A DNA stretch of 15,877 nucleotides, taken from an uncultured Eubacteriales bacterium. GTDB taxonomy: Bacteria > Bacillota > Clostridia > Oscillospirales > Oscillospiraceae. The translations under genes were made by a program, and so were the position numbers. The notes beneath the pieces were generated by a model. It was given only the letters and a program-made list of their open reading frames with translations, ran no database searches and had not been told where the DNA came from. The stretch covers positions 1 through 15,877 of the forward strand of contig USAT01000039.1 of NCBI GenBank assembly GCA_900552725.1, written 5' to 3'. This document shows positions 1 through 5,257 of the stretch, piece after piece. The number at the start of each line of letters is the position of its first letter. Positions within the stretch are counted from its first letter, which is position 1.

Positions 1-172
1 CGGTCTGCTGGACAGGGATGCTCTGCGGCAGGCGGTGCCCTGGGGGCTGGCGACGGCGGCGTTGGCCGCCTGGGCCGCCACCGCCATCGACACGGAGCTA
101 CTGCGCAGGCCCTTCGGTGTGTACCTGCTGGTGATGGGCGTGGTGACGCTGGTGAAGAAGGGCGACGGATGA
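1..172 (+). CDS. Membrane protein, C-terminal fragment (probable TauE/SafE sulfite exporter family)
   Basis: Only the last 56 codons are present; the reading frame begins at base 2 and ends at the TGA at 170-172. The fragment has a hydrophobic stretch (about residues 12-28: VPWGLATAALAAW), a short polar segment with LLRRPFGV, then a second hydrophobic helix (YLLVMGVVTLV) and a basic KKGDG tail. A penultimate helix followed by an L-R-R-x-F-G-x-Y-L-L-x-M-G pattern and a final helix is what I recall from the C-terminal end of TauE/SafE (TSUP, formerly DUF81) anion exporters. The 5' end lies outside the window, so length, start and substrate cannot be judged. The coding frame is solid; the family is an inference from a short tail. 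It converges on the next gene across two terminator hairpins. Confidence 0.55.
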   Translation, partial: GLLDRDALRQAVPWGLATAALAAWAATAIDTELLRRPFGVYLLVMGVVTLVKKGDG

Positions 173-194
173 GGGCGGACAACCTTGCCAAGGG

Positions 195-224
195 CAAAAA
201 AAGGGGACGGCCTTAGCCGTCCCC
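195..224 (-). terminator. Intrinsic terminator for the 275-754 gene
   Basis: Perfect 9-bp stem GGGGACGGC (203-211) / GCCGTCCCC (216-224) with a CTTA loop. The run of A at 195-202 becomes a U-tract when read on the minus strand, so it ends leftward transcription coming from the 275-754 gene. Confidence 0.75.
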
Positions 225-242
225 TATAAAAGTCTCGCGTTT

Positions 243-276
243 TGGCATGAAATCTGCGATTTCATGCCAGTTTTTT
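243..276 (+). terminator. Intrinsic terminator for the upstream membrane protein gene
   Basis: Perfect 12-bp stem TGGCATGAAATC (243-254) / GATTTCATGCCA (258-269) with a TGC loop, followed by G and six T (271-276). It stops rightward transcription just before the convergent gene; its T-run overlaps that gene's stop codon at 275-277. Confidence 0.8.
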
Positions 277-754
277 ACACCTGCTCCTCGTCGGTGCGGT
301 TGCGCCAGGCCAGCTCCTGCTCCAGCTCGAACTCCAGCTTCTTCACGCGTTCCTTCAGCTCGTCATAATGCTCGCTCTGGACATAGTACTTCACGAAAGA
401 GAAGGTGGCCTCGGCGAATTCCTCCTCGGTATAGGAGGCCAGCAGAGAGCCGCCGCTGCGGCGCAGACCGCTGACGTTGATGACCACCAGACGGCGGTGC
501 TGCTCGCTCAACTGGAACAGCTTCAGCTTTTCGGGGATCTCCAGACCCAGGTCGTACTGCTCGTTGACCAGATTCAGCAGACGTGCCTGCTCCGGCTTGG
601 CGGAGACGATGACGCCGTGACGGGAGAACAGATCCTTCAGATAGTCCACAGACACTTCCTCGCGGGTGATGGTGCCCTTGCCGATACCGGTCAGCATGGT
701 GTTGGACAGATTCAGGCTCACATAGACCTCATGGCCGGTGGTGGGATAGCTCAT
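275..754 (-). CDS. Hypothetical protein, 159 aa, charged C-terminal helix
   Basis: I do not recognise this protein. It starts MSYPTTGHEVYVSLNLSNTM, has no signal peptide or membrane segment, and is probably cytoplasmic. About residues 36-100 alternate short hydrophobic and basic segments (VDYLKDLF, RRLVVINVSGLRRSGGSLL). Residues about 108-155 are rich in E, K and aromatic residues and read as a long amphipathic helix, possibly a coiled coil (YDELKERVKKLEFELEQEL). There are no clusters of Cys or His and no nucleotide-binding motif. The start is well set: AGGAGG precedes the ATG by about 9 nt. A promoter at 819-847 and a terminator at 195-224 make it look like a single-gene transcription unit. 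The sequence gives no function. Confidence 0.8.
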   Translation of the reverse strand: MSYPTTGHEVYVSLNLSNTMLTGIGKGTITREEVSVDYLKDLFSRHGVIVSAKPEQARLLNLVNEQYDLGLEIPEKLKLFQLSEQHRRLVVINVSGLRRSGGSLLASYTEEEFAEATFSFVKYYVQSEHYDELKERVKKLEFELEQELAWRNRTDEEQV

Positions 755-818
755 AACACAAGACCTCCTGGTTTTCCTTTGGTTGTCAAGGGCGCATGCC
801 CTCTCCTCTTATGGTTCC

Positions 819-847
819 ATCTTAGCAGGTCAGCGGGAGAAATGCAA
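819..847 (-). promoter_or_regulatory. Promoter of the 275-754 gene
   Basis: Read on the minus strand: -35 TTGCAT (842-847), 17-bp spacer, -10 TAAGAT (819-824) preceded by TGC (extended -10). Upstream of the -35 on that strand is a very A/T-rich stretch (849-880) with an 8-bp inverted repeat ACAAAAAT/ATTTTTGT (857-864/873-880), which could act as an UP element. Match by eye only. Confidence 0.55.
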
Positions 848-927
848 TAAAAACTTACAAAAATTTAAAAATATTTTTGTGCAATAGTGCTAAATGTATG
901 GAATGAGTGATACTTTTGGGTAGGGTT

Positions 928-1413
928 TCGCGCTGCAAGCGCGAGGACGGTCTCCGACGGGTTACTTCCATCGTGCGGTGCAAAACCAGATGGATGCTAC
1001 GGCGGCATAGCCGCCGAGATCGGGGTTAAAAACATGCCACCGGCATGCTTTCTTAACACCCCGACGCCGCTGCCGCTCATGCCTACGCCGAAAAACCGTA
1101 TGCGTTCACCGTGCGGCGGGGTGAGGTCACCCCGCCCTACAAAGGGGTGCAGTAACGTTTCGTAGGGCGGCCTGACCACAGGCCGCCGCGTACAACGATT
1201 CGGCTTCTACCGTCGCAATCGCAAGCGGCAGCGGCGCAAGAAGAAAGTCGATTCGTCATACGCAGCGATATCAGCCGTGTCCTGTGAGCGCGTGGTAAAA
1301 GGTTTCCATCCCGAACAAGGTATAGCGTGCGCGGATTCTTAAACCGCAGGTTTAAGTGGCGTTTTTGGTTACTTTTGCCGCCAAGGGCAAAAGTAACTCG
1401 CCCCGGAGGGCGA
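928..1413. repeat. Cluster of about nine palindromes (REP-like intergenic repeats)
   Basis: Inverted repeats read directly: TCGCGCT/AGCGCGA (928-944); TCCATC/GATGGA (967-994); CGGCGGC/GCCGCCG (1000-1016); a nested structure with outer TCGGGG..TTAA arms (1020-1064) and inner CATGCC/GGCATG; GGCGGGGTGA/TCACCCCGCC (1115-1136); GGCGGCCTG/CAGGCCGCC (1166-1187); CTTAAACC/GGTTTAAG (1338-1356); GTTACTTTTGCC/GGCAAAAGTAAC (1368-1397); TCGCCC/GGGCGA (1398-1413). CCGCCCTAC at 1132-1140 and GTAGGGCGG at 1162-1170 are inverted copies of each other. From memory, GTAGGGCGG and GTTACTTTTGCC elements recur between genes in Oscillospiraceae-type genomes; copy number cannot be checked here. Confidence 0.65.
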
Positions 1414-1429
1414 AACTCCTTCCTTGCCG

Positions 1430-1459
1430 TTGCCAAGGCGGCAGGGGATGTGCTATACT
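1430..1459 (+). promoter_or_regulatory. Promoter of the 1617-3296 gene set
   Basis: -35 TTGCCA (1430-1435), 18-bp spacer, -10 TATACT (1454-1459) preceded by TGC (extended -10). It lies just after the last palindrome of the repeat cluster and would give a leader of roughly 150 nt before the ATG at 1617. Confidence 0.5.
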
Positions 1460-1616
1460 GAAAACATAAGTGCGGGCCGACGGGGACGCCGGTTCCCACA
1501 GGATGTAAACTTCAAGTTGCGGAGGCTTCCCGGCAAAAAAACAAAACGCAACTTCAACTTGCTGGACAATGCCACCGCGGTATGGAATACTTTGAATCAG
1601 AAACGAGGGATAGACA

Positions 1617-2084
1617 ATGATGCACTATGGTGCGATCCTGGCAAAGGGCGAGGTGGGATATACAGATCTGGACAAGGTCTTTGCCGCGCTGGGGAATATT
1701 CAGGAGAACTACAACTGGCTGATCACCGACTGCGAGTGCAACGTGGATATTCCGGAGCTGCAGTACAACTACTGTTGGATGAGCGGCAATGAGCTGATGG
1801 CGCTGCAGCGGAAATACCATAACCCCCAGTGGATATGGGCCGTGCTGTCCGCCTTTGAAAAGTCCGTCACAGAGGAGCAGGTGCTGGAGTATCCGCTGCC
1901 CGACGCCCGCGATAACAATGCACTGTGGCGGCTGCCGATTGAGGTACAGCACCCGCTGGCACGGTTTGAGATCGTGCCATGGGACAGCAGCTATACGCTG
2001 CTGATCAGCCGGGAGAAAGAGATCATTGACCGGTTCAGAGCGTATTTCCCATTGAGCGAGGATCTGGAAGTGTGGTGTCGATAA
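1617..2084 (+). CDS. Hypothetical protein, 155 aa (possibly DUF2691-like)
   Basis: Starts MMHYGAILAKGEVGYTDLDK; GAGGGA at 1605-1610 supports the first ATG, with a second ATG in frame immediately after. It has no signal peptide or membrane helix and is rich in W, Y and acidic residues, so probably a soluble cytoplasmic protein. The middle (about 30-45, ENYNWLITDCECN) and the end (about 121-135, VPWDSSYTLLISREKEIID) recall, from memory only, the DUF2691 family of uncharacterised Firmicute proteins; I hold that loosely. It ends 15 nt before the first zinc-ribbon gene, on the same strand and downstream of the same promoter, so the three genes are probably co-transcribed. Function unknown. Confidence 0.75.
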   Translation: MMHYGAILAKGEVGYTDLDKVFAALGNIQENYNWLITDCECNVDIPELQYNYCWMSGNELMALQRKYHNPQWIWAVLSAFEKSVTEEQVLEYPLPDARDNNALWRLPIEVQHPLARFEIVPWDSSYTLLISREKEIIDRFRAYFPLSEDLEVWCR

Positions 2085-2099
2085 GGGAGGGGAACGACG

Positions 2100-2338
2100 A
2101 TGGCCAGCATCAAATGCAAAGCCTGCGGGCGGCGGTACAGCTATCATGACAGTGACCTGTGTCCCCACTGCGGCGCGTATAACAAGCCCGGCAGCCGTAT
2201 GCGGGTGGACTTCGACAAGGACGGCAACGCGGAGCTGTTGAACGAAAAACAGTTTTTACAGCAGAGCGCGGTGGGGCGGAAGCGGAAGGACTGCTATGAA
2301 CAGAAAGAATGTCACGAGGGTGCGGCCCGCCAAGTGCG
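2100..2338 (+). repeat. Duplicated zinc-ribbon coding segment, copy 1
   Basis: The first ~80 codons match the segment 411 bp downstream (2511-2749); an exact 24-base block encodes the HCGAYNKP region in both. Similarity stops abruptly near codon 80 of each gene, so the shared part is only the cytoplasmic head. Confidence 0.85.
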
Positions 2339-2495
2339 TATTCCCGGCCTGGATCACCTGCAGCTGACGGAGAAGCTGAAGCAGTACAGCGCGTCTCTCC
2401 GCAAGACGGAGGACGGCGAGTTGTCAGAAGAGGGCGGCAAGGTGCTGCTGGGGGTGCTGGCCTTCGTGCTCTTGATCCTGTCCGTGGTGCGGTAG
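2100..2495 (+). CDS. Zinc-ribbon protein with C-terminal membrane anchor, 131 aa
   Basis: An N-terminal zinc ribbon has paired cysteines C6-x2-C9 and C21-x2-C24 (KCKACG, LCPHCG). A conserved charged region follows, with DCYEQKECHE at about 64-73 adding C65, C71 and H72. Residues 113-130 (KVLLGVLAFVLLILSVV) form one hydrophobic helix at the very C-terminus, so the protein is probably tail-anchored with the ribbon in the cytoplasm. GGGAGGGG at 2085-2092 sets the ATG. It shares about three-quarters of its first 80 residues with the next gene but lacks that gene's extracellular domain. It could be a short paralogue, a regulator or partner of the longer protein, or the product of a partial duplication. 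Specific function unknown. Confidence 0.85.
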   Translation: MASIKCKACGRRYSYHDSDLCPHCGAYNKPGSRMRVDFDKDGNAELLNEKQFLQQSAVGRKRKDCYEQKECHEGAARQVRIPGLDHLQLTEKLKQYSASLRKTEDGELSEEGGKVLLGVLAFVLLILSVVR

Positions 2496-2510
2496 AAAAA
2501 GGAGAAAATC

Positions 2511-2749
2511 ATGGCAAATATCAAATGTAAATCCTGCGGGAAGCGGTACAGCTATCACGAAAGCGACCTGTGCCCTCACTGCGGCGCGTATAACAAGCCC
2601 AGCGCCCGTATGCGGGTGGACTTTGACGAGGAGGGCAACGCGGAGCTGCTGCATGAGCGGGAATTTCTGCGGCAGAGCGAGGCGGGCCGGGAACGGAAGG
2701 ACTGCTATGAGCAGAAGGAGTGCCACGAGGAGGCGGTCCGTCAGGGAAA
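2511..2749 (+). repeat. Duplicated zinc-ribbon coding segment, copy 2
   Basis: Second copy of the ~240-bp segment at 2100-2338, offset by 411 bp. I count about 61 identical residues of 80 by eye; many differences are conservative (K/R, D/E, S/A), as expected for a diverged duplication kept under selection. Confidence 0.85.
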
Positions 2750-3296
2750 AAGAGGGCTTCTTCGGGAGGGCGCGGGAGGCACCGGAAAGAAAACGGTGGA
2801 AGCCATCGCTGTGTTCATCCTGGTGATGCTGGCGCTGGTGTTTGTGTTCAGCATCATACCGTTCGCGAACCATCCGGCAGGGGATGAGGGGCCCGATATC
2901 GAGATCGTGCCCGAGGCTCCGGCGGAGGAGATCACCGGTGACTACATCTTCTATTACGAGCCGGGAGAGCAGTTCGTCATCGACGGCCAGACGGTAAGAG
3001 TGGAGAGTGCCGCGCTCGACGCGGAGGAACTGCTGGCCACGGTGTACTGGGAGAAGGAGCCCACCTATACGCCGGAGCTATATGCCCTTTATGAGGACGG
3101 CAGAGAGTTATTTACCTTCACTTGGTATGAGAACAACATGGGTGAGGGCTGCTGGCAGTACGGCTACACCGACGATGATTTCGGTTGGGAAAATGTGACG
3201 GAGGCATATCTGTCCTTCACCAACTACGGCGATGTGGCGGATTCCTATTACGAGGTGCGTGTGAACATTACGGACGTGTTTCAGAACATGATCTGA
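2511..3296 (+). CDS. Zinc-ribbon membrane protein with extracellular domain, 261 aa
   Basis: The zinc ribbon carries C6, C9, C21 and C24, with C65/C71/H72 conserved as in the paralogue. A basic segment (about 75-95) precedes one transmembrane helix at about 96-117 (VEAIAVFILVMLALVFVFSI). Residues 118-261 are acidic and aromatic, with an acid- and proline-rich linker (EIVPEAPAEE) and strand-like segments such as QTVRVESAALDAEELLATVYW. By the positive-inside rule the ribbon is cytoplasmic and the C-terminal domain is outside. AGGAGA (2501-2506) is the likely ribosome binding site. Zinc ribbon, single helix, outer beta-rich domain is a layout seen in many Firmicute zinc_ribbon_2/DUF-type envelope proteins; binding partner and role are unknown. 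Read as the end of the three-gene unit, since a strong terminator follows. Confidence 0.85.
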   Translation: MANIKCKSCGKRYSYHESDLCPHCGAYNKPSARMRVDFDEEGNAELLHEREFLRQSEAGRERKDCYEQKECHEEAVRQGKRGLLREGAGGTGKKTVEAIAVFILVMLALVFVFSIIPFANHPAGDEGPDIEIVPEAPAEEITGDYIFYYEPGEQFVIDGQTVRVESAALDAEELLATVYWEKEPTYTPELYALYEDGRELFTFTWYENNMGEGCWQYGYTDDDFGWENVTEAYLSFTNYGDVADSYYEVRVNITDVFQNMI

Positions 3297-3301
3297 GCAA
3301 G

Positions 3302-3335
3302 ACCGGGCGGGGGAGAACCCTGCCCGGTGCTTTTT
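3302..3335 (+). terminator. Intrinsic terminator after the zinc-ribbon gene pair
   Basis: ACCGGGC (3302-3308) pairs with GCCCGGT (3322-3328), extended inward by one G-T and three G-C pairs around a GAGAA loop, then GC and TTTTT (3331-3335). It lies 5 nt past the stop codon and 37 nt before the deacetylase start. Confidence 0.85.
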
Positions 3336-3372
3336 ATGCCCGCCGCCGCATATGCTGTGGGGAGGTGATGGG

Positions 3373-4095
3373 ATGAAACGGGGCGTGTGGCTGGCGCTGG
3401 CGGCGCTGGTGCTGATAGCCGTCTGCGGCGGAGCGCAGCCTGCCGGGGACGCGGTGGCGGCGGACAGTGCTGCGGCGGCAGAGAACGGCGGGGACATCAA
3501 ATATGTGGCGCTGACCTTCGACGACGGGCCATCGCCCCGGTGTACGCCCCAACTGTTGGACGGGCTGAAGGAGCGGGGCGTCCGCGCCACGTTCTTTGTG
3601 GTGGGCTGCCAGGTGGTGAAGGATCCGGACATCGTGATCCGCATGGCCCAGGAGGGGCATCAGGTGGGCAATCACTCCTATGACCATCAGGAGCTGGATA
3701 AGCTGTCCTGCGGCGCGGCGGAGGAGGATATGCGGCGGAACGATGAACTGCTGCAGGAGCTGCTGGGGGAGGGGGACTACTGGGTACGGCCGCCCTACGG
3801 GCTGCTGTCGGAGGAGGCGTGCGCCGCCGCGGCGACGCCCATCATCAACTGGTCGGTGGACACGGAGGACTGGAAGAGCAAGGATGCGGAGAAGATCCTG
3901 GACATCATCTACCGGGAGACGGGGGACGGGGACATCATACTGCTGCACGACCGATATCTCAACTCGGTGGAGGCGGCACTGCGGGCGGTGGATCATTTAC
4001 AGCAGCAGGGCTATCGCTTTGTAACGGTGGCGGAGCTGCTGGCGTGGAAGGGCGTGGAGCCGACGGCGGGCGAGGTGTACAGATGTGCAAAATAA
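3373..4095 (+). CDS. Polysaccharide deacetylase (carbohydrate esterase 4 / NodB domain), secreted
   Basis: CE4 enzymes remove N-acetyl (or O-acetyl) groups from peptidoglycan, chitin-like or xylan polymers using a divalent metal. All five family motifs are visible: TFDDGPS (48-54, catalytic base and metal aspartates D50, D51), the metal-binding pair H101 and H105 in NHSYDH, RPPYG (139-143), W160/D163 in INWSVDTEDW, and ILLHD (189-193, catalytic H192). The N-terminus MKRGVWLALAALVLIAVCGG is a signal peptide; C18 sits in a poor lipobox (V before Cys), so type I cleavage seems likelier than lipidation. I chose the ATG at 3373 because GGAGGTGAT ends 4 nt before it; an in-frame ATG at 3352 precedes that site and is unlikely. 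The product is 240 aa, compact for the family. No clear promoter lies between the preceding terminator and the start. Peptidoglycan is the likeliest substrate; not provable here. Confidence 0.92.
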   Translation: MKRGVWLALAALVLIAVCGGAQPAGDAVAADSAAAAENGGDIKYVALTFDDGPSPRCTPQLLDGLKERGVRATFFVVGCQVVKDPDIVIRMAQEGHQVGNHSYDHQELDKLSCGAAEEDMRRNDELLQELLGEGDYWVRPPYGLLSEEACAAAATPIINWSVDTEDWKSKDAEKILDIIYRETGDGDIILLHDRYLNSVEAALRAVDHLQQQGYRFVTVAELLAWKGVEPTAGEVYRCAK

Positions 4096-4128
4096 AAGTG
4101 TCCCGATGCAGCGCATCGAGACACTTTT
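4094..4128. terminator. Bidirectional terminator between the deacetylase and secG
   Basis: AAAAGTGTC (4094-4102) pairs with GACACTTTT (4120-4128); after one C-A mismatch CGATGC (4104-4109) pairs with GCATCG (4113-4118) around an AGC loop. A/T runs on both arms let it act in both directions between two convergent genes. It overlaps the deacetylase TAA. Confidence 0.85.
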
Positions 4129-4142
4129 GAAAGCAACTTTAA

Positions 4143-4385
4143 TTACACACCGGCGGCGATCATGCAGTTGAGGATCAGGGTCAGCACAACAAACACAGCG
4201 CCCAGCCACTTGGTGCTCTTGGCCAGCTTGGCATCCAGAGAACGGGCTTTGCTCTTGGCCATGTAGGAATCAGCAATACCGCCGATGGTGCCGGACAAAC
4301 CCTGGCTCTTACCGGACTGGAACAGAACGATCAGGATCAGCGCCAGCGCGACGAGCAGCTGTAAAATCGTAACAAAGAGAAGCAT
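4143..4385 (-). CDS. secG: Preprotein translocase subunit SecG
   Basis: 80 aa, the usual size for Gram-positive SecG. Two transmembrane helices (about 2-21, LLFVTILQLLVALALILIVL, and about 58-78, WLGAVFVVLTLILNCMIAAG) flank a cytoplasmic loop with the family signature LFQSGKSQGLSGTIGG and a basic stretch (AKSKARSLDAKLAKST). SecG is the accessory subunit of the SecYEG channel and helps SecA-driven export. GGAGGG lies 8 nt before the ATG. The gene stands alone, divergent from lexA and convergent with the deacetylase; secA is on the same strand 3.3 kb away but in a different transcript. The identification rests on size, topology and the QSGK..GLSG motif. Confidence 0.95.
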   Translation of the reverse strand: MLLFVTILQLLVALALILIVLFQSGKSQGLSGTIGGIADSYMAKSKARSLDAKLAKSTKWLGAVFVVLTLILNCMIAAGV

Positions 4386-4411
4386 ACGGAAAACCCTCCA
4401 AACGTATTTGC

Positions 4412-4434
4412 ATGCCTGTCCAAACGACAGGCAT
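4412..4434 (-). promoter_or_regulatory. Stem-loop in the secG leader
   Basis: Perfect 9-bp inverted repeat ATGCCTGTC (4412-4420) / GACAGGCAT (4426-4434) with a 5-nt loop. With transcription from the predicted promoter it lies in the secG 5' UTR, 27-49 nt before the start codon, leaving the ribosome binding site free. There is no T-run, so it is not a terminator; it may stabilise the mRNA or bind a protein. Confidence 0.4.
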
Positions 4435-4453
4435 ATCTATCACAGTAAAAACA

Positions 4454-4482
4454 ATACTACCACAGTCAAGTGAAAAAAGCAA
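4454..4482 (-). promoter_or_regulatory. Promoter of secG
   Basis: On the minus strand: -35 TTGCTT (4477-4482), 17-bp spacer, -10 TAGTAT (4454-4459) preceded by TGG (extended -10). A TTGACT nearby (4463-4468) has no acceptable -10 at the right distance. Confidence 0.45.
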
Positions 4483-4503
4483 GCGAAAATTGAAAAATAT
4501 TTT

Positions 4504-4517
4504 AGAACGGTTGTTGC
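4504..4517 (+). promoter_or_regulatory. Candidate LexA-binding (SOS) box
   Basis: AGAACGGTTGTTGC matches 11 of 14 positions of the Bacillus-type consensus CGAACRNRYGTTYC, including the GAAC and GTT half-site cores. It overlaps the lexA -35 element (4514-4519), the expected place for an autorepressor site. Confidence 0.6.
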
Positions 4518-4542
4518 AGACCGAAGAAAAGTGTGGTATACT
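4514..4542 (+). promoter_or_regulatory. Promoter of lexA
   Basis: -35 TTGCAG (4514-4519), 17-bp spacer, -10 TATACT (4537-4542) with TGG in front (extended -10). Expected transcript start about 4549, giving a leader of about 34 nt. Confidence 0.7.
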
Positions 4543-4582
4543 ATCCTCATCCGTATATGCTTGCGCGGGGAAGGAGCAGCTT

Positions 4583-5209
4583 ATGGCAGAAATGACGAAA
4601 ATGCAGCAGAAAATTTATGACTACATCGTTCAGATGCTGACTGAGGAAGGGTTTGCCCCCTCCGTCCGTGAGATCGGCGCGGCGGTGGGACTGAAGTCCC
4701 CTTCGACGGTGCACTTTCATCTGAAAAACATGGAGGAGCGCGGGATCATCAAGCGGTCGGGCCGCAAGGGTCGGACCATCACGCTGGTGCGTCCGGCAAA
4801 GGCCGCCGCTCCTGTGCAGGTGCAGGAGGTGGAGCCGCCGGTGGGACGGGTGCCCATCGTGGGCTCGGTGGCTGCGGGTACACCGATCCTGGCCCAGGAG
4901 TGCATCGAGGATTATCTGGCCTTCGACACCGGCGGCAAGGACGGCGAGTACTTTGCTCTGCGTGTGCGGGGTGAGTCCATGCTGAATGCGGGCATCCTGC
5001 CGGGCGATCTGGTGGTGGTGCACCAGCAGCAGGAGGCCCACAACGGCGAGATCATCGTGGCGCTGATCGAGGATGAGGCCACGGTGAAGCGCCTGAAGCG
5101 CAAGGACGGCCAGGTATGGCTGATGCCGGAGAACGAGGCGTACAGCCCCATTGACGGCCGCAATGCCTCCATCCTGGGCAAGGTCAGCGCCGTGATCCGA
5201 ACGTATTGA
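4583..5209 (+). CDS. lexA: SOS response transcriptional repressor LexA
   Basis: 208 aa, typical LexA length. The N-terminal winged helix-turn-helix (about 1-68) includes the recognition region PSVREIGAAVGLKSPSTVHFHL. The C-terminal S24 protease domain has the autocleavage site A98-G99 in SVAAGTP, catalytic S132 in RGESMLNAGILPGD and catalytic K169 in EATVKRL. LexA represses DNA-damage genes and cleaves itself when RecA filaments form. The open frame extends upstream to 4412, but AAGGAG 6 nt before the ATG at 4583 and the family's MxxMTxMQQKIYDYI-type beginning fix the start. The promoter carries a LexA-box-like site, so autoregulation is likely. Neighbouring genes are not usual SOS genes; sulA/yneA-type companions are absent here. 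Confidence 0.97.
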   Translation: MAEMTKMQQKIYDYIVQMLTEEGFAPSVREIGAAVGLKSPSTVHFHLKNMEERGIIKRSGRKGRTITLVRPAKAAAPVQVQEVEPPVGRVPIVGSVAAGTPILAQECIEDYLAFDTGGKDGEYFALRVRGESMLNAGILPGDLVVVHQQQEAHNGEIIVALIEDEATVKRLKRKDGQVWLMPENEAYSPIDGRNASILGKVSAVIRTY

Positions 5210-5221
5210 GAATAGGAAATC

Positions 5222-5257
5222 AAAAAAACTGAGACGGCTTGACCGTCTCAGTTTTTT
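5222..5257. terminator. Bidirectional terminator between lexA and the binding-protein gene
   Basis: ACTGAGACGG (5228-5237) pairs with CCGTCTCAGT (5243-5252) around CTTGA, with A-runs on the left and T-runs on the right, so it works in both directions between convergent genes. The last codons and TGA (5248-5250) of the minus-strand gene lie inside the right arm. Confidence 0.9.

Larger units (their letters stand above)
771..1616. other. Gene-free intergenic region
   Basis: About 850 bp with no credible gene. From left to right it holds the minus-strand promoter (819-847), an A/T-rich tract (849-905), a cluster of palindromes (928-1413) and a plus-strand promoter (1430-1459) with a ~150-nt leader. 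The leader has an inverted pair AAGTTGC/GCAACTT flanking an A-rich stretch (about 1513-1556). Open frames on the minus strand here (about 997-1499) run through the palindromes, lack convincing ribosome binding sites and look like no protein I know. Confidence 0.7.

Noticed and set aside
1000..1413. CRISPR array
   Set aside because: The repeats are different palindromes with irregular spacing, not identical direct repeats with uniform spacers.
997..1499. Minus-strand open frames of 60 and 120 codons
   Set aside because: They run through the palindrome cluster; such repeat-derived frames are often annotated by mistake. No convincing start signal or protein family.
3352..3372. Earlier ATG for the deacetylase
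   Set aside because: The Shine-Dalgarno GGAGGTGAT lies inside this 7-codon extension, so it serves the ATG at 3373.
4412..4582. Upstream extension of the lexA frame
   Set aside because: It would include the lexA promoter and SOS box; the ATG at 4583 has a proper ribosome binding site and matches family starts.
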